Of a DNA stretch of 64,000 nt, positions 33,032 to 41,217 are shown in pieces (the stretch's first letter is position 1; each line of letters begins with the position of its first letter). The DNA is taken from assembly GCA_902791695.1 (NCBI GenBank), contig CADAWR010000009.1, positions 62,001 to 126,000 on the forward strand, given 5' to 3'. The notes beneath the pieces were generated by a model that searched no databases, was not told where the DNA came from, and saw nothing but the letters and a program-made list of their open reading frames with translations. Source of the stretch: an uncultured Bacteroidota bacterium (GTDB taxonomy: Bacteria > Bacteroidota > Bacteroidia > Bacteroidales > P3). A program made the translations under genes and the position numbers.

Positions 33032-33140
33032 CCGCTCCGTACCCGCTCCGTACCCGCTCCGACTGTTCTACGGTTGTTCTACGGTTTTTTGTCGTAGAAC
33101 AGTCGGAGCGGGTACGGAGCAAGTACGGACCGGATACGGT
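33032..33140. repeat. Intergenic long hairpin, copy C
   Basis: A perfect 27-bp inverted repeat (33046-33072 with 33093-33119) reads CTCCGTACCCG-CTCCGAC-TGTTCTACG and its complement; outside it further CTCCGTACCC units extend on both sides. The inner unit here is GTTCTACGG, not the GTTCACCGG of copies B, D and E, and the opposite arm changes to match. It fills the gap between the thioredoxin and tsaD. Confidence 0.92.
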
Positions 33141-33164
33141 GAGAAAAACAGACTGATTGTAACA

Positions 33165-34163
33165 ATGACAACAATATTGGCCATAGAGTCGAGTTGCGAC
33201 GACACGTCGGCGGCAGTGCTGCGCGACCGCGTGGTGCTTAGCAACGTAATCGCAAGCCAGAAGGTCCACGAGCAGTACGGCGGCGTGGTGCCTGAGCTGG
33301 CCAGCCGCGCCCACCAGCAGAACATCATACCGGTGGTCGACGCCGCCATCAAGCAGGCCGGCATCGCCAAGGAGGAGATTGACGCCGTGGGCTTCACACG
33401 CGGCCCGGGACTGCTGGGCTCGCTGCTCGTGGGCGTCAGCTTTGCCAAGAGCTTCGCCACAGCCATCGACCGCCCCCTGATAGAGGTCAACCATCTGCAG
33501 GCCCATGTGCTGAGCCACTTCATCGACCGCGGCGAGCCGATGCCGCAGTTCCCCTTCATATGCCTGCTCGTCTCAGGCGGACACACGCAGATACTGCTGC
33601 TCAAAGATTACTTCGACATCGAGTGCCTCGGCACCACCATCGACGATGCCGCAGGCGAAGCCATCGACAAGGCTGCCAAGATCATGGACCTCGGCTACCC
33701 CGGCGGTCCCGTCATCGACCGGATGGCCAAGGAGGGCGACGCCGACGCCTACCGCTTCGCCACGCCGCACATCGCAGGATACGACTACTCCTTCTCGGGC
33801 ATCAAGACCTCGTTCCTCTACTTCCTGCGCGACCGGTTGAAGGAAGATCCCGATTTCATCGAGAAGCACAAGGCCGACCTCTGCGCCAGCATCCAGAAGA
33901 CCATCGTGGACTTCCTGCTGAAGAAGGTGGAGCGCGCCGCAATAGACCACCATGTGCGCCAGTTGGCCATAGCCGGAGGCGTGAGCGCCAACAGCCTGCT
34001 GCGCAGCGAACTGCAGCGCGTCTGCCAGAAGCACCACTGGCAGGCCTTCATTCCGCCATTCTCCTTCTGCACCGACAACGCCGCCATGGTGGCCATAGCA
34101 GCCCACTTCAAGTACCAGCGCGGCGATTACGCCGACATAAGCCTGCCACCATACACAAGGTAG
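33165..34163 (+). CDS. tsaD: tRNA N6-adenosine threonylcarbamoyltransferase
   Basis: A 332-residue TsaD/Gcp (ASKHA fold). The iron ligands H110 and H114 are in NHLQAHVLSH, nucleotide contacts in LLVSGGHTQILLL and AIAGGVSANSLLR, and the N-terminal LAIESSCDDTSAAVL is diagnostic. With TsaB, TsaC and TsaE it makes t6A37 on ANN-decoding tRNAs, an essential function in the cytoplasm. The start is 25 nt after hairpin copy C. Confidence 0.97.
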   Translation: MTTILAIESSCDDTSAAVLRDRVVLSNVIASQKVHEQYGGVVPELASRAHQQNIIPVVDAAIKQAGIAKEEIDAVGFTRGPGLLGSLLVGVSFAKSFATAIDRPLIEVNHLQAHVLSHFIDRGEPMPQFPFICLLVSGGHTQILLLKDYFDIECLGTTIDDAAGEAIDKAAKIMDLGYPGGPVIDRMAKEGDADAYRFATPHIAGYDYSFSGIKTSFLYFLRDRLKEDPDFIEKHKADLCASIQKTIVDFLLKKVERAAIDHHVRQLAIAGGVSANSLLRSELQRVCQKHHWQAFIPPFSFCTDNAAMVAIAAHFKYQRGDYADISLPPYTR

Positions 34164-34182
34164 AAGACAATGCATCTTTACC

Positions 34183-35193
34183 ATGAAGACAAGAATGACA
34201 AGAAAGACATATTGGACGAAAGGTGTTTTCCTTTTGTCTTTCTTTTCTTTCTTTTCATTTGACATAAAAGCGCAGGACATACATTTCTCGATGTTCGACC
34301 TTGACCCGCTGCTCTTCAACCCCGCCTACAGCGGCTTCTTCGACGCAACGGCACGCTTCGGGGCGGTGTACCGCAACCAGTGGGCCTCGGTGAGCACACC
34401 GTTCCAGACAGTCAGCGCCACCGCCGAGGTGGCCTTCCTGCGCAGCCAGCGCAACCGCAACGGCCTCAACGGCGGCCTGTGGGTGAGCAACGACCGCGCC
34501 GGCACCCTCGGCTACGGCTCCACCACAGCGTCGGCCATCGTCAGCTACTTCCAGGGGCTGGGCGACGGCAGAAACATCGTATCCGTAGGCCTCGAAGGTG
34601 GCATCGGACAGGTGGGCTTCAGCACCGACGGCATCGAGATGGCCGACGGCACAGAGAGCTTCAACCGCACCAAGGTGTTCTACCCCACCCTCGGCGCCGG
34701 TGTGGCATGGTACTGTCAGGTGAGCGACATGCTATACACCAAGCTGGGCCTCTCGATGCGCAACATCAACGAGCCGGACATCAGCTATACAGGCATGAAC
34801 GCCGACACGCGGCTGAGCCGCCGCTTCAACATCTATGGGCGCGCCGAGTGGCGCTTCGCCGACAGCTGGGGAGTGCTGCCCGTGGTGGGCTACCAGCGGC
34901 AGCGCAACTTCAACGAGCTGGTCTACGGCGGCGACGTGCGCTGGTACCTCAACGAAGAGCCGCACAACTATCTGGCCTTCAGCGCCGGTATCATAGGGCG
35001 CCACGCAGATGCGGCGGCCATAAATCTCGCCGTCATGTGGCGTGAGTGGACCTTCGCCTTCTGCTACGACGCCAATGTGTCGCGGCTCGCCTCCGCCAGC
35101 CATACCATAGGCGCCTTCGAGGTGGGCATAGTATACCTGATGAGCAAAAACAACAAGCGGCAACGCAAAGCAATACAATGCCCCATCTTTTGA
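34183..35193 (+). CDS. PorP/SprF-family T9SS membrane protein
   Basis: A 336-residue outer-membrane beta-barrel protein of the PorP/SprF family. Signal peptide (hydrophobic LSFFSFFSF, cleavage near KAQ), then the diagnostic FNPAYSGFFDATARFGAVYRNQW and many alternating amphipathic strands. PorP-type proteins associate with T9SS assemblies, and many PorP/SprF paralogues help secrete or attach particular cargo. Start choice: another Met four residues downstream is possible. It is followed by an overlapping OmpA/PD40 gene, an arrangement like other porP-porE or sprF-type loci. Confidence 0.88.
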   Translation: MKTRMTRKTYWTKGVFLLSFFSFFSFDIKAQDIHFSMFDLDPLLFNPAYSGFFDATARFGAVYRNQWASVSTPFQTVSATAEVAFLRSQRNRNGLNGGLWVSNDRAGTLGYGSTTASAIVSYFQGLGDGRNIVSVGLEGGIGQVGFSTDGIEMADGTESFNRTKVFYPTLGAGVAWYCQVSDMLYTKLGLSMRNINEPDISYTGMNADTRLSRRFNIYGRAEWRFADSWGVLPVVGYQRQRNFNELVYGGDVRWYLNEEPHNYLAFSAGIIGRHADAAAINLAVMWREWTFAFCYDANVSRLASASHTIGAFEVGIVYLMSKNNKRQRKAIQCPIF

Positions 35194-36719
35194 CCATACT
35201 GCTGCTATTGTTACTGCCGCTCTCCCTACAGGGGCAATATAAAGTGACGCATCTCGAGAAGCCCATCAACACCACGGGCAGCGAGACAGGGGCTGTGCGC
35301 GTAGGCGACACGGTGCTTGCCTACAGCACCATGCCGCCGGAAGTCGGGGGCAACAGGATGTTCGGCTACAGCAGTGCACAGATGCAGGTGTGGCAGGCCC
35401 GCATAGCACGCAGCGGCAAGCTGGCGCGGCCCAAACCCAGCCGCTGGAATCTCAACACCCGGCGCGAGCACACCGGCAACCTTGCCCTCGACCCCTACAC
35501 CAATGACCTCTATTTCACGCGCTGCCGCGTGGGTGACCCCGACCTGCGGTGCGAGATATTTTGGGCAAAGAAACAGCGACGCGGCTGGAGCAAACCGCAG
35601 CCCTTGCGCGGCAAGGCGAACACAGACAACTACACGGCCACCCACCCCGCCGTGGGACGGCTGGCTGACAGTACGGTGATACTCTACTTCGTCAGCGACC
35701 GCGAAGGGGGCATGGGCGGCATGGATATATGGTACACACTGGTGAAGAACGGCGTGGCGGGCGAGTGCGTAAACCTCGGTCCGCAGGTCAACAGCCCTGC
35801 CGACGAGATAACCCCCTACTACGACCAAGTGAACGGCGTGCTATACTTCAGCAGCGACCGCACGGGCGGAAAAGGCGGCTACGACATCTACTGCGCCGTG
35901 GGGCAGCGCAACACCTGGCAGAAAGCCGAAGCCGTGTGCCAATGTCTCAACAGCGAGCAGAACGACATCTACTTCACCATCAGCCAGCGCGACTCCGCCA
36001 CCGGCATACCCGTCAGCGGATACCTCAGCAGCAACCGCGCCGACAGCTACTTCCTCAACGACTCCATGTGCTGCAACGACATCTACCAGTGGACACTCGA
36101 CAGTTCAATGTTCGCAAGCCGTGATTCTGTGATGGCTGACGCCGTTGATACCACGACCGATATCATTACCCGCCCCTCCAAACCGAGGTTCATGTTCCCC
36201 CTCTTCCTCTACTTCCACAACGACGAGCCTGACCCCATGAGCCGGCAGGCAACAACGACGACGAGCTATCAGGAGTGCCAGCGGCGCTATGCACAGCTGC
36301 GCGGCGAGTACCTAAGCCATCAGACCTCGGCCATCGACTCGGCCATGATGCAGTTGTTCTTCGACACCTGCGTAGTGGGCAACTACGAACGCGTGGAGGC
36401 ACTGTTCGACTATGTCGAGGAGCAGCTCGACGAAGGCCACCGCGTGGTGCTGACCATCGCAGGCTACGCCTCGCCGGTGTTCCAGAGCGAATACAACCAG
36501 CTGCTTTCGGAGCGAAGGATAGCCTCCTTTGTCAACATGCTGCGTGCCTGGCGCGGCGGCATGTTCGCCGACGCCATGGACGACGGCCGCCTCACCCTCG
36601 TGCAACGCCCCCACGGAGCCGTGGAGCCCACCACAGAAAGCCTCTCCAAGGACCCCGTCTACGGCCTCCCAGCCGCCATCGCCCGCCGCATCGAGATACT
36701 CTCCTGCGAGGTGCGGTAG
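35178..36719 (+). CDS. PorE-like protein: PD40 repeats and OmpA-type peptidoglycan-binding domain
   Basis: A 513-residue exported protein. Signal peptide (LLLLLLPLSLQG); residues about 100-320 are a PD40-like propeller with repeated DLYFTRC, LYFVSDREGGMGGMDIWY and LYFSSDRTGGKGGYDIYC; the last about 120 residues match an OmpA-like domain (LFFDTC, VVLTIAGYASP, NQLLSERRIASFVNML). This layout resembles PorE, which links T9SS components to peptidoglycan. It overlaps the PorP-like gene by 16 nt. No Cys lipobox is present, unlike some PorE members. Confidence 0.82.
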   Translation: MPHLLTILLLLLLPLSLQGQYKVTHLEKPINTTGSETGAVRVGDTVLAYSTMPPEVGGNRMFGYSSAQMQVWQARIARSGKLARPKPSRWNLNTRREHTGNLALDPYTNDLYFTRCRVGDPDLRCEIFWAKKQRRGWSKPQPLRGKANTDNYTATHPAVGRLADSTVILYFVSDREGGMGGMDIWYTLVKNGVAGECVNLGPQVNSPADEITPYYDQVNGVLYFSSDRTGGKGGYDIYCAVGQRNTWQKAEAVCQCLNSEQNDIYFTISQRDSATGIPVSGYLSSNRADSYFLNDSMCCNDIYQWTLDSSMFASRDSVMADAVDTTTDIITRPSKPRFMFPLFLYFHNDEPDPMSRQATTTTSYQECQRRYAQLRGEYLSHQTSAIDSAMMQLFFDTCVVGNYERVEALFDYVEEQLDEGHRVVLTIAGYASPVFQSEYNQLLSERRIASFVNMLRAWRGGMFADAMDDGRLTLVQRPHGAVEPTTESLSKDPVYGLPAAIARRIEILSCEVR

Positions 36720-36789
36720 ACCTGACATCCATAGACACAATTAAAGACAGACACAACCCTTGCCGTCGCAAGGGCATAACAAGCACTTT

Positions 36790-36898
36790 CCTTCGGTATT
36801 TCGACCATCGTTCAACCATACTTTAACCATCGTTTAACCATATATAATGGTAGAACAAAGGTTAAACGATAGTCGAACAATAGTAGGAAATCCGAAGG
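36790..36898. repeat. Intergenic long hairpin, AT-rich variant, copy F
   Basis: Left arm 36790-36841 and right arm 36847-36898 are 52-nt inverted repeats with mismatches around the apex ATATA. The arms are tandem GTTYAACCAT-type units; the ends are CCTTCGG / CCGAAGG. Layout and size match the GC-rich copies but the sequence of the units differs. It lies in the 559-nt spacer before the EcoRI-family methyltransferase, 45 nt upstream of its -33 box. Nothing else but the promoter and leader is seen in 36720-37278. Confidence 0.8.
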
Positions 36899-36942
36899 TA
36901 CGACGAACAAAAAGGGGGCTGGAGAGGCGCCATATAAAATAT

Positions 36943-36974
36943 TTTGCCCATATAAAAAAAACTTTGTATCTTTG
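36943..36974 (+). promoter_or_regulatory. Bacteroidota-type promoter for the methyltransferase/DUF262-HNH operon
   Basis: TTTG at 36943-36946, 20-nt spacer, TATCTTTG at 36967-36974. The ensuing leader is about 300 nt to the ATG at 37279. Confidence 0.8.
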
Positions 36975-36990
36975 CACTCCGAAAGACACT

Positions 36991-37013
36991 GGCTTATCGA
37001 GAGAGGATAAGCC
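36991..37013 (+). promoter_or_regulatory. Leader hairpin upstream of the methyltransferase gene
   Basis: An 8-bp perfect stem GGCTTATC/GATAAGCC with a 7-nt GAGAGAG loop, in the predicted 5' leader of the operon, about 10 nt after the expected transcription start. No T-run follows, so it is not a terminator; it might be a protein site or an RNA structure. Confidence 0.5.
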
Positions 37014-37278
37014 ATATAATATTAACAAAGCATTACTATTATTTCGCGTTTAGCCAAGAGCCTCGGAAACTTATTGGATATAAATAGCTGAAATAATCAG
37101 TATGGTGTTATGGATGAACGCCATATGCAAGGAAATAAGTATGCCACACTTAGGTGTAGGCTCTTATTCTTGCATAGAGGTATCCATCCGAGGCCGCCTC
37201 GCTAAACGCAGTAAGAAAACCGCACCTTTTCTTATTGCCTCTTGCCGATTGATAGCAATGCGTAAAAGCTATCAAACA

Positions 37279-38310
37279 ATGGCAGGAAACAAAAGTCTCA
37301 ACGCGGCCATCAAGGCCAAACAAGATGAATTCTACACACAGATAAACGATATCAGTAACGAACTGAAACACTACCGCAACCACTTCTGCGGCAAAGTGGT
37401 ATTCTGTAACTGCGATGACCCTTACGAAAGTAATTTTTTCAAATACTTTGCCCTTAACTTTAACAGTCTTGGGTTAAAGAAGCTAATTGCCACTTGCTAT
37501 GACGGCTCACCAGTAATGGGTAATGAGTTACTACTGCAATTCGATACGCCTAATTGTGAACCTAAAAAAATTGCTTACAAGGTGGAGATAACCGAAGTTG
37601 ACGATTACAACGGTGACGGAGCAGTAAATCTCGCAGATGTAGCTTATTTATTACAAAACGATAAGAATGTTCTATCTCGCCTTAAAGGAAATGGAGACTT
37701 CCGAAGTCCCGAATGCGTGGAACTGCTTAAACAAACAGATATTGTTTGCACTAACCCACCATTCTCACTATTCCGCGAGTATGTGGCGCAACTGATGAAA
37801 TATGAAAAGAAGTTCCTGATAATAGGAAATCAAAACGCTCTTAAATACAAAGAGATTTTTCCCTTGATAATGCGTAATCAACTATGGCTCGGCAACAAAT
37901 CTGGGGACATGAGCTTCCAAGTACCAGATTCTTATGAAGCACGCGAAACAAGATACTGGCAAGATAATAGTGGGCAAAAATGGCGTAGCCTTGGGAACAT
38001 TTGCTGGTATACAAATCTTGATCACAAAAAAAGACATGAGTTATTAGACCTTATTAGAGAGTATTCTCCGAAAGAATACCCCACATATGATAATTATCCA
38101 GCAATAAATGTAAATAAATTTGCAGATATTCCTTGTGACTATGATGGAATAATGGGAGTACCAATAACCTTTATTGATAAATATAATCCAGACCAATTTG
38201 AGATTTTGGGTGTGCTTAATCATGGCTGTGATTCTGAGTTCGACCTTGCAAAGCCTACAATCAATGGGAAAGACCTTTATTCAAGAATATTAATCCGTAA
38301 AAAGAAATGA
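37279..38310 (+). CDS. EcoRI-family adenine-specific DNA methyltransferase
   Basis: A 343-residue DNA methyltransferase in the EcoRI methylase family. The catalytic motif IV is TNPPF (N159-F162); motif-like KVVFCNCDDPYESNFFKYF near residue 39 is the SAM-binding neighbourhood. Between them residues 109-120 form a full EF-hand/dockerin-type loop (D-x-N-x-D-G-x-V-x-x-x-D), unusual in a methyltransferase. The ATG at 37279 is chosen; upstream in-frame codons from 37102 are not family-like. The last codon overlaps the downstream DUF262-HNH gene (ATGA at 38307). The operon is clearly more AT-rich than its neighbours, consistent with transfer. Confidence 0.88.
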   Translation: MAGNKSLNAAIKAKQDEFYTQINDISNELKHYRNHFCGKVVFCNCDDPYESNFFKYFALNFNSLGLKKLIATCYDGSPVMGNELLLQFDTPNCEPKKIAYKVEITEVDDYNGDGAVNLADVAYLLQNDKNVLSRLKGNGDFRSPECVELLKQTDIVCTNPPFSLFREYVAQLMKYEKKFLIIGNQNALKYKEIFPLIMRNQLWLGNKSGDMSFQVPDSYEARETRYWQDNSGQKWRSLGNICWYTNLDHKKRHELLDLIREYSPKEYPTYDNYPAINVNKFADIPCDYDGIMGVPITFIDKYNPDQFEILGVLNHGCDSEFDLAKPTINGKDLYSRILIRKKK

Positions 38311-39404
38311 AAATAGATCTAACACAAGTAACCATCGGCGAGTTGGTGGAAGGCTACGCCGACAATAGTGCCACAGAAGAAGGCATTGTGGGATATGGCG
38401 GACGTCTGAACATTCGCCCCAAGTATCAGCGCGAGTTCGTATATGACGAAAAAAAACGCAACGCCGTGATAGATACGGTATGGAAAGGTTTTCCCCTCAA
38501 CGTGATGTACTGGGTGCGCAACGAAGATGGTAACTACGAGTTGCTTGACGGACAACAGCGCACAATCAGCATCTGTCAATTTGTTTGGGGCGAGTACCTA
38601 ATGGAACTGGATGGCAAGCTAACCAATTTTGATGGTCTGCGGGGGTTACAGAAGCGTATAACAGACTACAAACTACAGGTATACATCTGTGAAGGCACTC
38701 CAGAGGAACAAGTCGACTGGTTCCAAATAATCAACATCGCAGGTGAGAAATTAACTACACAGGAAATGTATAATGCCATATACAACGGTCCGTGGATTAA
38801 CCATGCCAAACGACGCTTCAGCAAGACAAATTGTGTTGCACAACAACTAGGCAAAGACTACATGAGCGGTTCGCCAATACGGCAGGATTACCTCGAAACC
38901 GTGCTTGGGTGGATATCAAAGGGAAAAATAAGAGAGTATATGGTTGAACACCGATTCGACGAAAACTGCGATGAACTGTGGCAATACTATCAGGATGTAA
39001 TCCATTGGGTTGGGACTCATTTCACCGATAATCGTAAAGAAATGAAAGGTGTACAGTGGGGCGATATGTACAACATGCACAAGGACGATCCATTCAAAGA
39101 GAGTGAATTACGAGAGAAGGTAGATAAGCTAATGAAAGACAGTGACATTAAAAAGAAAAGCGGCATATACTGGTATGTGATGGACGGCGACGAGCGGCAC
39201 CTTGACCTTCGAGCCTTCGACGACAACACGAAAAGAGAGGTCTATGAACGACAGCTTGGCATTTGCCCTGTTTGTGGAAAACATTTCGCCATCGAGCAAA
39301 TGGAAGCCGACCACATCACCCCATGGTGCCAAGGTGGCCGCACAACTGCCGACAACTGCCAGATGCTTTGCAAAGAGTGCAATAGACGCAAATCGGGCAA
39401 ATAA
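38307..39404 (+). CDS. DUF262 domain protein with C-terminal HNH nuclease
   Basis: A 365-residue protein. Residues 1-95 are a DUF262 (ParB-like) domain with RPKYQREFVYDEKKRNAVID and the LLDGQQR motif (residues 81-85), as in GmrSD-type type IV enzymes. A helical middle region follows. The C-terminus is an HNH nuclease: C320-x2-C323, catalytic H336 in ADHI, N350, C355-x2-C358. It is translationally coupled to the methyltransferase. The likely role is a restriction-like nuclease whose own DNA is protected by the methylase; specificity and nucleotide dependence are inference. Confidence 0.87.
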   Translation: MKIDLTQVTIGELVEGYADNSATEEGIVGYGGRLNIRPKYQREFVYDEKKRNAVIDTVWKGFPLNVMYWVRNEDGNYELLDGQQRTISICQFVWGEYLMELDGKLTNFDGLRGLQKRITDYKLQVYICEGTPEEQVDWFQIINIAGEKLTTQEMYNAIYNGPWINHAKRRFSKTNCVAQQLGKDYMSGSPIRQDYLETVLGWISKGKIREYMVEHRFDENCDELWQYYQDVIHWVGTHFTDNRKEMKGVQWGDMYNMHKDDPFKESELREKVDKLMKDSDIKKKSGIYWYVMDGDERHLDLRAFDDNTKREVYERQLGICPVCGKHFAIEQMEADHITPWCQGGRTTADNCQMLCKECNRRKSGK

Positions 39405-39437
39405 AGGCTTGCCAGGAGTGTTAAAGTTTAGTTAAAA

Positions 39438-39470
39438 AAGGCCCTGTCCGACGACAGGGCCTTATATTAT
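39438..39470 (+). terminator. Terminator after the DUF262-HNH gene
   Basis: An 11-bp perfect stem AAGGCCCTGTC/GACAGGGCCTT (39438-39448 with 39453-39463), CGAC loop, then an AT-rich tail. Confidence 0.8.
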
Positions 39471-39530
39471 ATATGCGCTTTCTAGAACGAGGGTTCTTTG
39501 AAATGTTGAGAAGATTGGTCAAATAAGTTA

Positions 39531-40388
39531 TTAAGCACCGAAATGGGCTTTGAGCTGGTCGAGCTTGCGCTGCTTCATGCCGTCCCATATCTCGGTGATG
39601 AGCTTCTTGGTGCTGAGGGGGAAGTCGGACTTCATCATCCAGTCGTAGTAGGAGGGCTCCTGCTCAAAGACTTCGACGACGGTCTTGCCCTTGTGCTTGC
39701 CGAAATTGAAGACCTCGCGGTGCTTGGCGTCGTAGCCTATATGTCCCACAAGGTCGGCCCACTGGCTGTTGGCGGTGAAGCGGCTGAGGGCGTCGATGTC
39801 GTTGACGACGGGCTGGCTCACCTTGCCGGAGCGGTCCTTGTAGTCGACACCCTGGTAGCGGTCGAGCTGCGCCTTGAGGACCTCATAGGTGGCTATGGTG
39901 TCGGCGGCAGCGGAATGGGCATTCTCGAGATCTTTCTGGCAGTAGAACTTATAGGCGGCCACGAGGGTGCGCTGCTCCATCTGGTGGAAGATGTTCTGCA
40001 CGTCGACGAGGCGGCGGCAGCGCAGGTCGAAGTCGATGCCTGCGCGCAGGAACTCCTCGACGAGCAGCGGCACGTCGAACTTGTTGCTGTTATATCCGGC
40101 AAGGTCGGCGTCGCCGATGTACTCCAGCAGGCTGGGGGCCAGCTCGCGGAATGTGGGCTTGTCGGCCACGTCGGCGTCGGTGATGCCGTGCACGGCGGTG
40201 GTCACCTCGGGGATGTGGATGGTCTTGCCCTCGGCGTCGGCGGGGCGCACGCGCTCCACGCGGGTGTCGGTGGTGCCGTCTGGCATCACCTTGTGGAGGC
40301 ATATCTCAACTATATGGTCGTGACCTACCTGCACGCCGGTGGTCTCAAGGTCAAAGAAGATTATGGGTTTGGTGAGGTTGAGCTCCAT
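39531..40388 (-). CDS. DnaQ-like 3'-5' exonuclease (DEDD)
   Basis: A 285-residue exonuclease. The DEDDh pattern is visible: FFDLETTGVQVG (Exo I, D13, E15), AGYNSNKFDVPLLVEEF (Exo II) and ENAHSAAADTIATYEV (Exo III, H and D). The C-terminal ~70 residues include FNFGKHKGKTVVEVFEQEP and WMMKSDFP, matching a DUF3820-type 'putative quorum-sensing-regulated' extension often fused to Bacteroidota epsilon-like exonucleases. It could be a proofreading-like or RNA/DNA-processing exonuclease. It is the last gene of a minus-strand run after kdsA. Confidence 0.85.
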   Translation of the reverse strand: MELNLTKPIIFFDLETTGVQVGHDHIVEICLHKVMPDGTTDTRVERVRPADAEGKTIHIPEVTTAVHGITDADVADKPTFRELAPSLLEYIGDADLAGYNSNKFDVPLLVEEFLRAGIDFDLRCRRLVDVQNIFHQMEQRTLVAAYKFYCQKDLENAHSAAADTIATYEVLKAQLDRYQGVDYKDRSGKVSQPVVNDIDALSRFTANSQWADLVGHIGYDAKHREVFNFGKHKGKTVVEVFEQEPSYYDWMMKSDFPLSTKKLITEIWDGMKQRKLDQLKAHFGA

Positions 40389-40395
40389 TGGGTGT

Positions 40396-41217
40396 TCAGT
40401 TTAGTTTGTTTATCGTCTGGCGGATGGCCACAAGGTGTTCCAGCAGTCCTTCGGCAAGGTCGAGGCGTAGCATGTTGGCGCCGTCGCTTTTGGCGCGAGC
40501 CGGGTCGGGGTGTGTCTCCATAAAGATGCCGTCGGCACCCACGGCGATAGCGGCACGGGCGATGGTCTCTATCATGTCGGGGCGGCCGCCGGTGACGCCG
40601 CAGCCTTGGTTGGGTTGCTGCAGTGAGTGGGTGATGTCGACAACCACAGGTACAGAGTTCTTCTGCATAGTGGGCACACCGCGGAAGTCAACCACAAGGT
40701 CCTGATAGCCGAAGGTGGTGCCGCGCTCGGTGAGCATGAAGTTGTTGCTGCCGAAAGCGCGCATCTTGCCAGCCACCTGCTCCATAGCCTCGGGCGAGAG
40801 GAACTGCCCCTTCTTGACGTTGACGCAACGTCCGGTCTCGGCGGCGGCTTTCAGAAGCTCCGTTTGACGACAGAGGAAAGCGGGTATCTGCAGCACATCG
40901 GCATAGTCGGCCGCCAGGCGAGACTCTTCGTTGGTATGTATGTCGGTCACCACTGGCACGCCGTATTTCTCCCCCACCTCGCGCAGCACACGCAGCGCCT
41001 CAAGGTCGCCGATGCCAGTGAAAGAGTTTACGGATGAGCGGTTGGCCTTGCGGTAGCTGGCCTTGAATAGGAACGGTATCTGTAGGCGGTCGGTTATTTC
41101 CTTAAGCCGCTGGCACACCACGAAGGGGTTCTCGTGGTCCTCTACAACACAAGGACCGGCAATCAGGAAGAAATTGCCGGTCTCTGTGTGGTTTATGTTC
41201 TTTATTTGTGGGTACAT
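40396..41217 (-). CDS. kdsA: 3-deoxy-8-phosphooctulonate synthase
   Basis: A 273-residue KdsA. LIAGPCVVED, FKASYRKANRSSVNSFTG, VVTDIHTNEE, LQIPAFLCRQTELL and DITHSLQQPN are the family's active-site segments. It condenses PEP with arabinose-5-phosphate to Kdo-8-phosphate for lipid A/LOS core. The Cys in GPCVVED and in other positions fits a metal-dependent class. It overlaps the upstream four-helix bundle gene by 1 nt (41217). Confidence 0.95.
   Translation of the reverse strand: MYPQIKNINHTETGNFFLIAGPCVVEDHENPFVVCQRLKEITDRLQIPFLFKASYRKANRSSVNSFTGIGDLEALRVLREVGEKYGVPVVTDIHTNEESRLAADYADVLQIPAFLCRQTELLKAAAETGRCVNVKKGQFLSPEAMEQVAGKMRAFGSNNFMLTERGTTFGYQDLVVDFRGVPTMQKNSVPVVVDITHSLQQPNQGCGVTGGRPDMIETIARAAIAVGADGIFMETHPDPARAKSDGANMLRLDLAEGLLEHLVAIRQTINKLN

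Noticed and set aside
37102-37278. The in-frame ATG at 37102 as start of the methyltransferase
   Set aside because: The 59 extra residues are not family-like and contain no signal; the family N-terminus starts at 37279.
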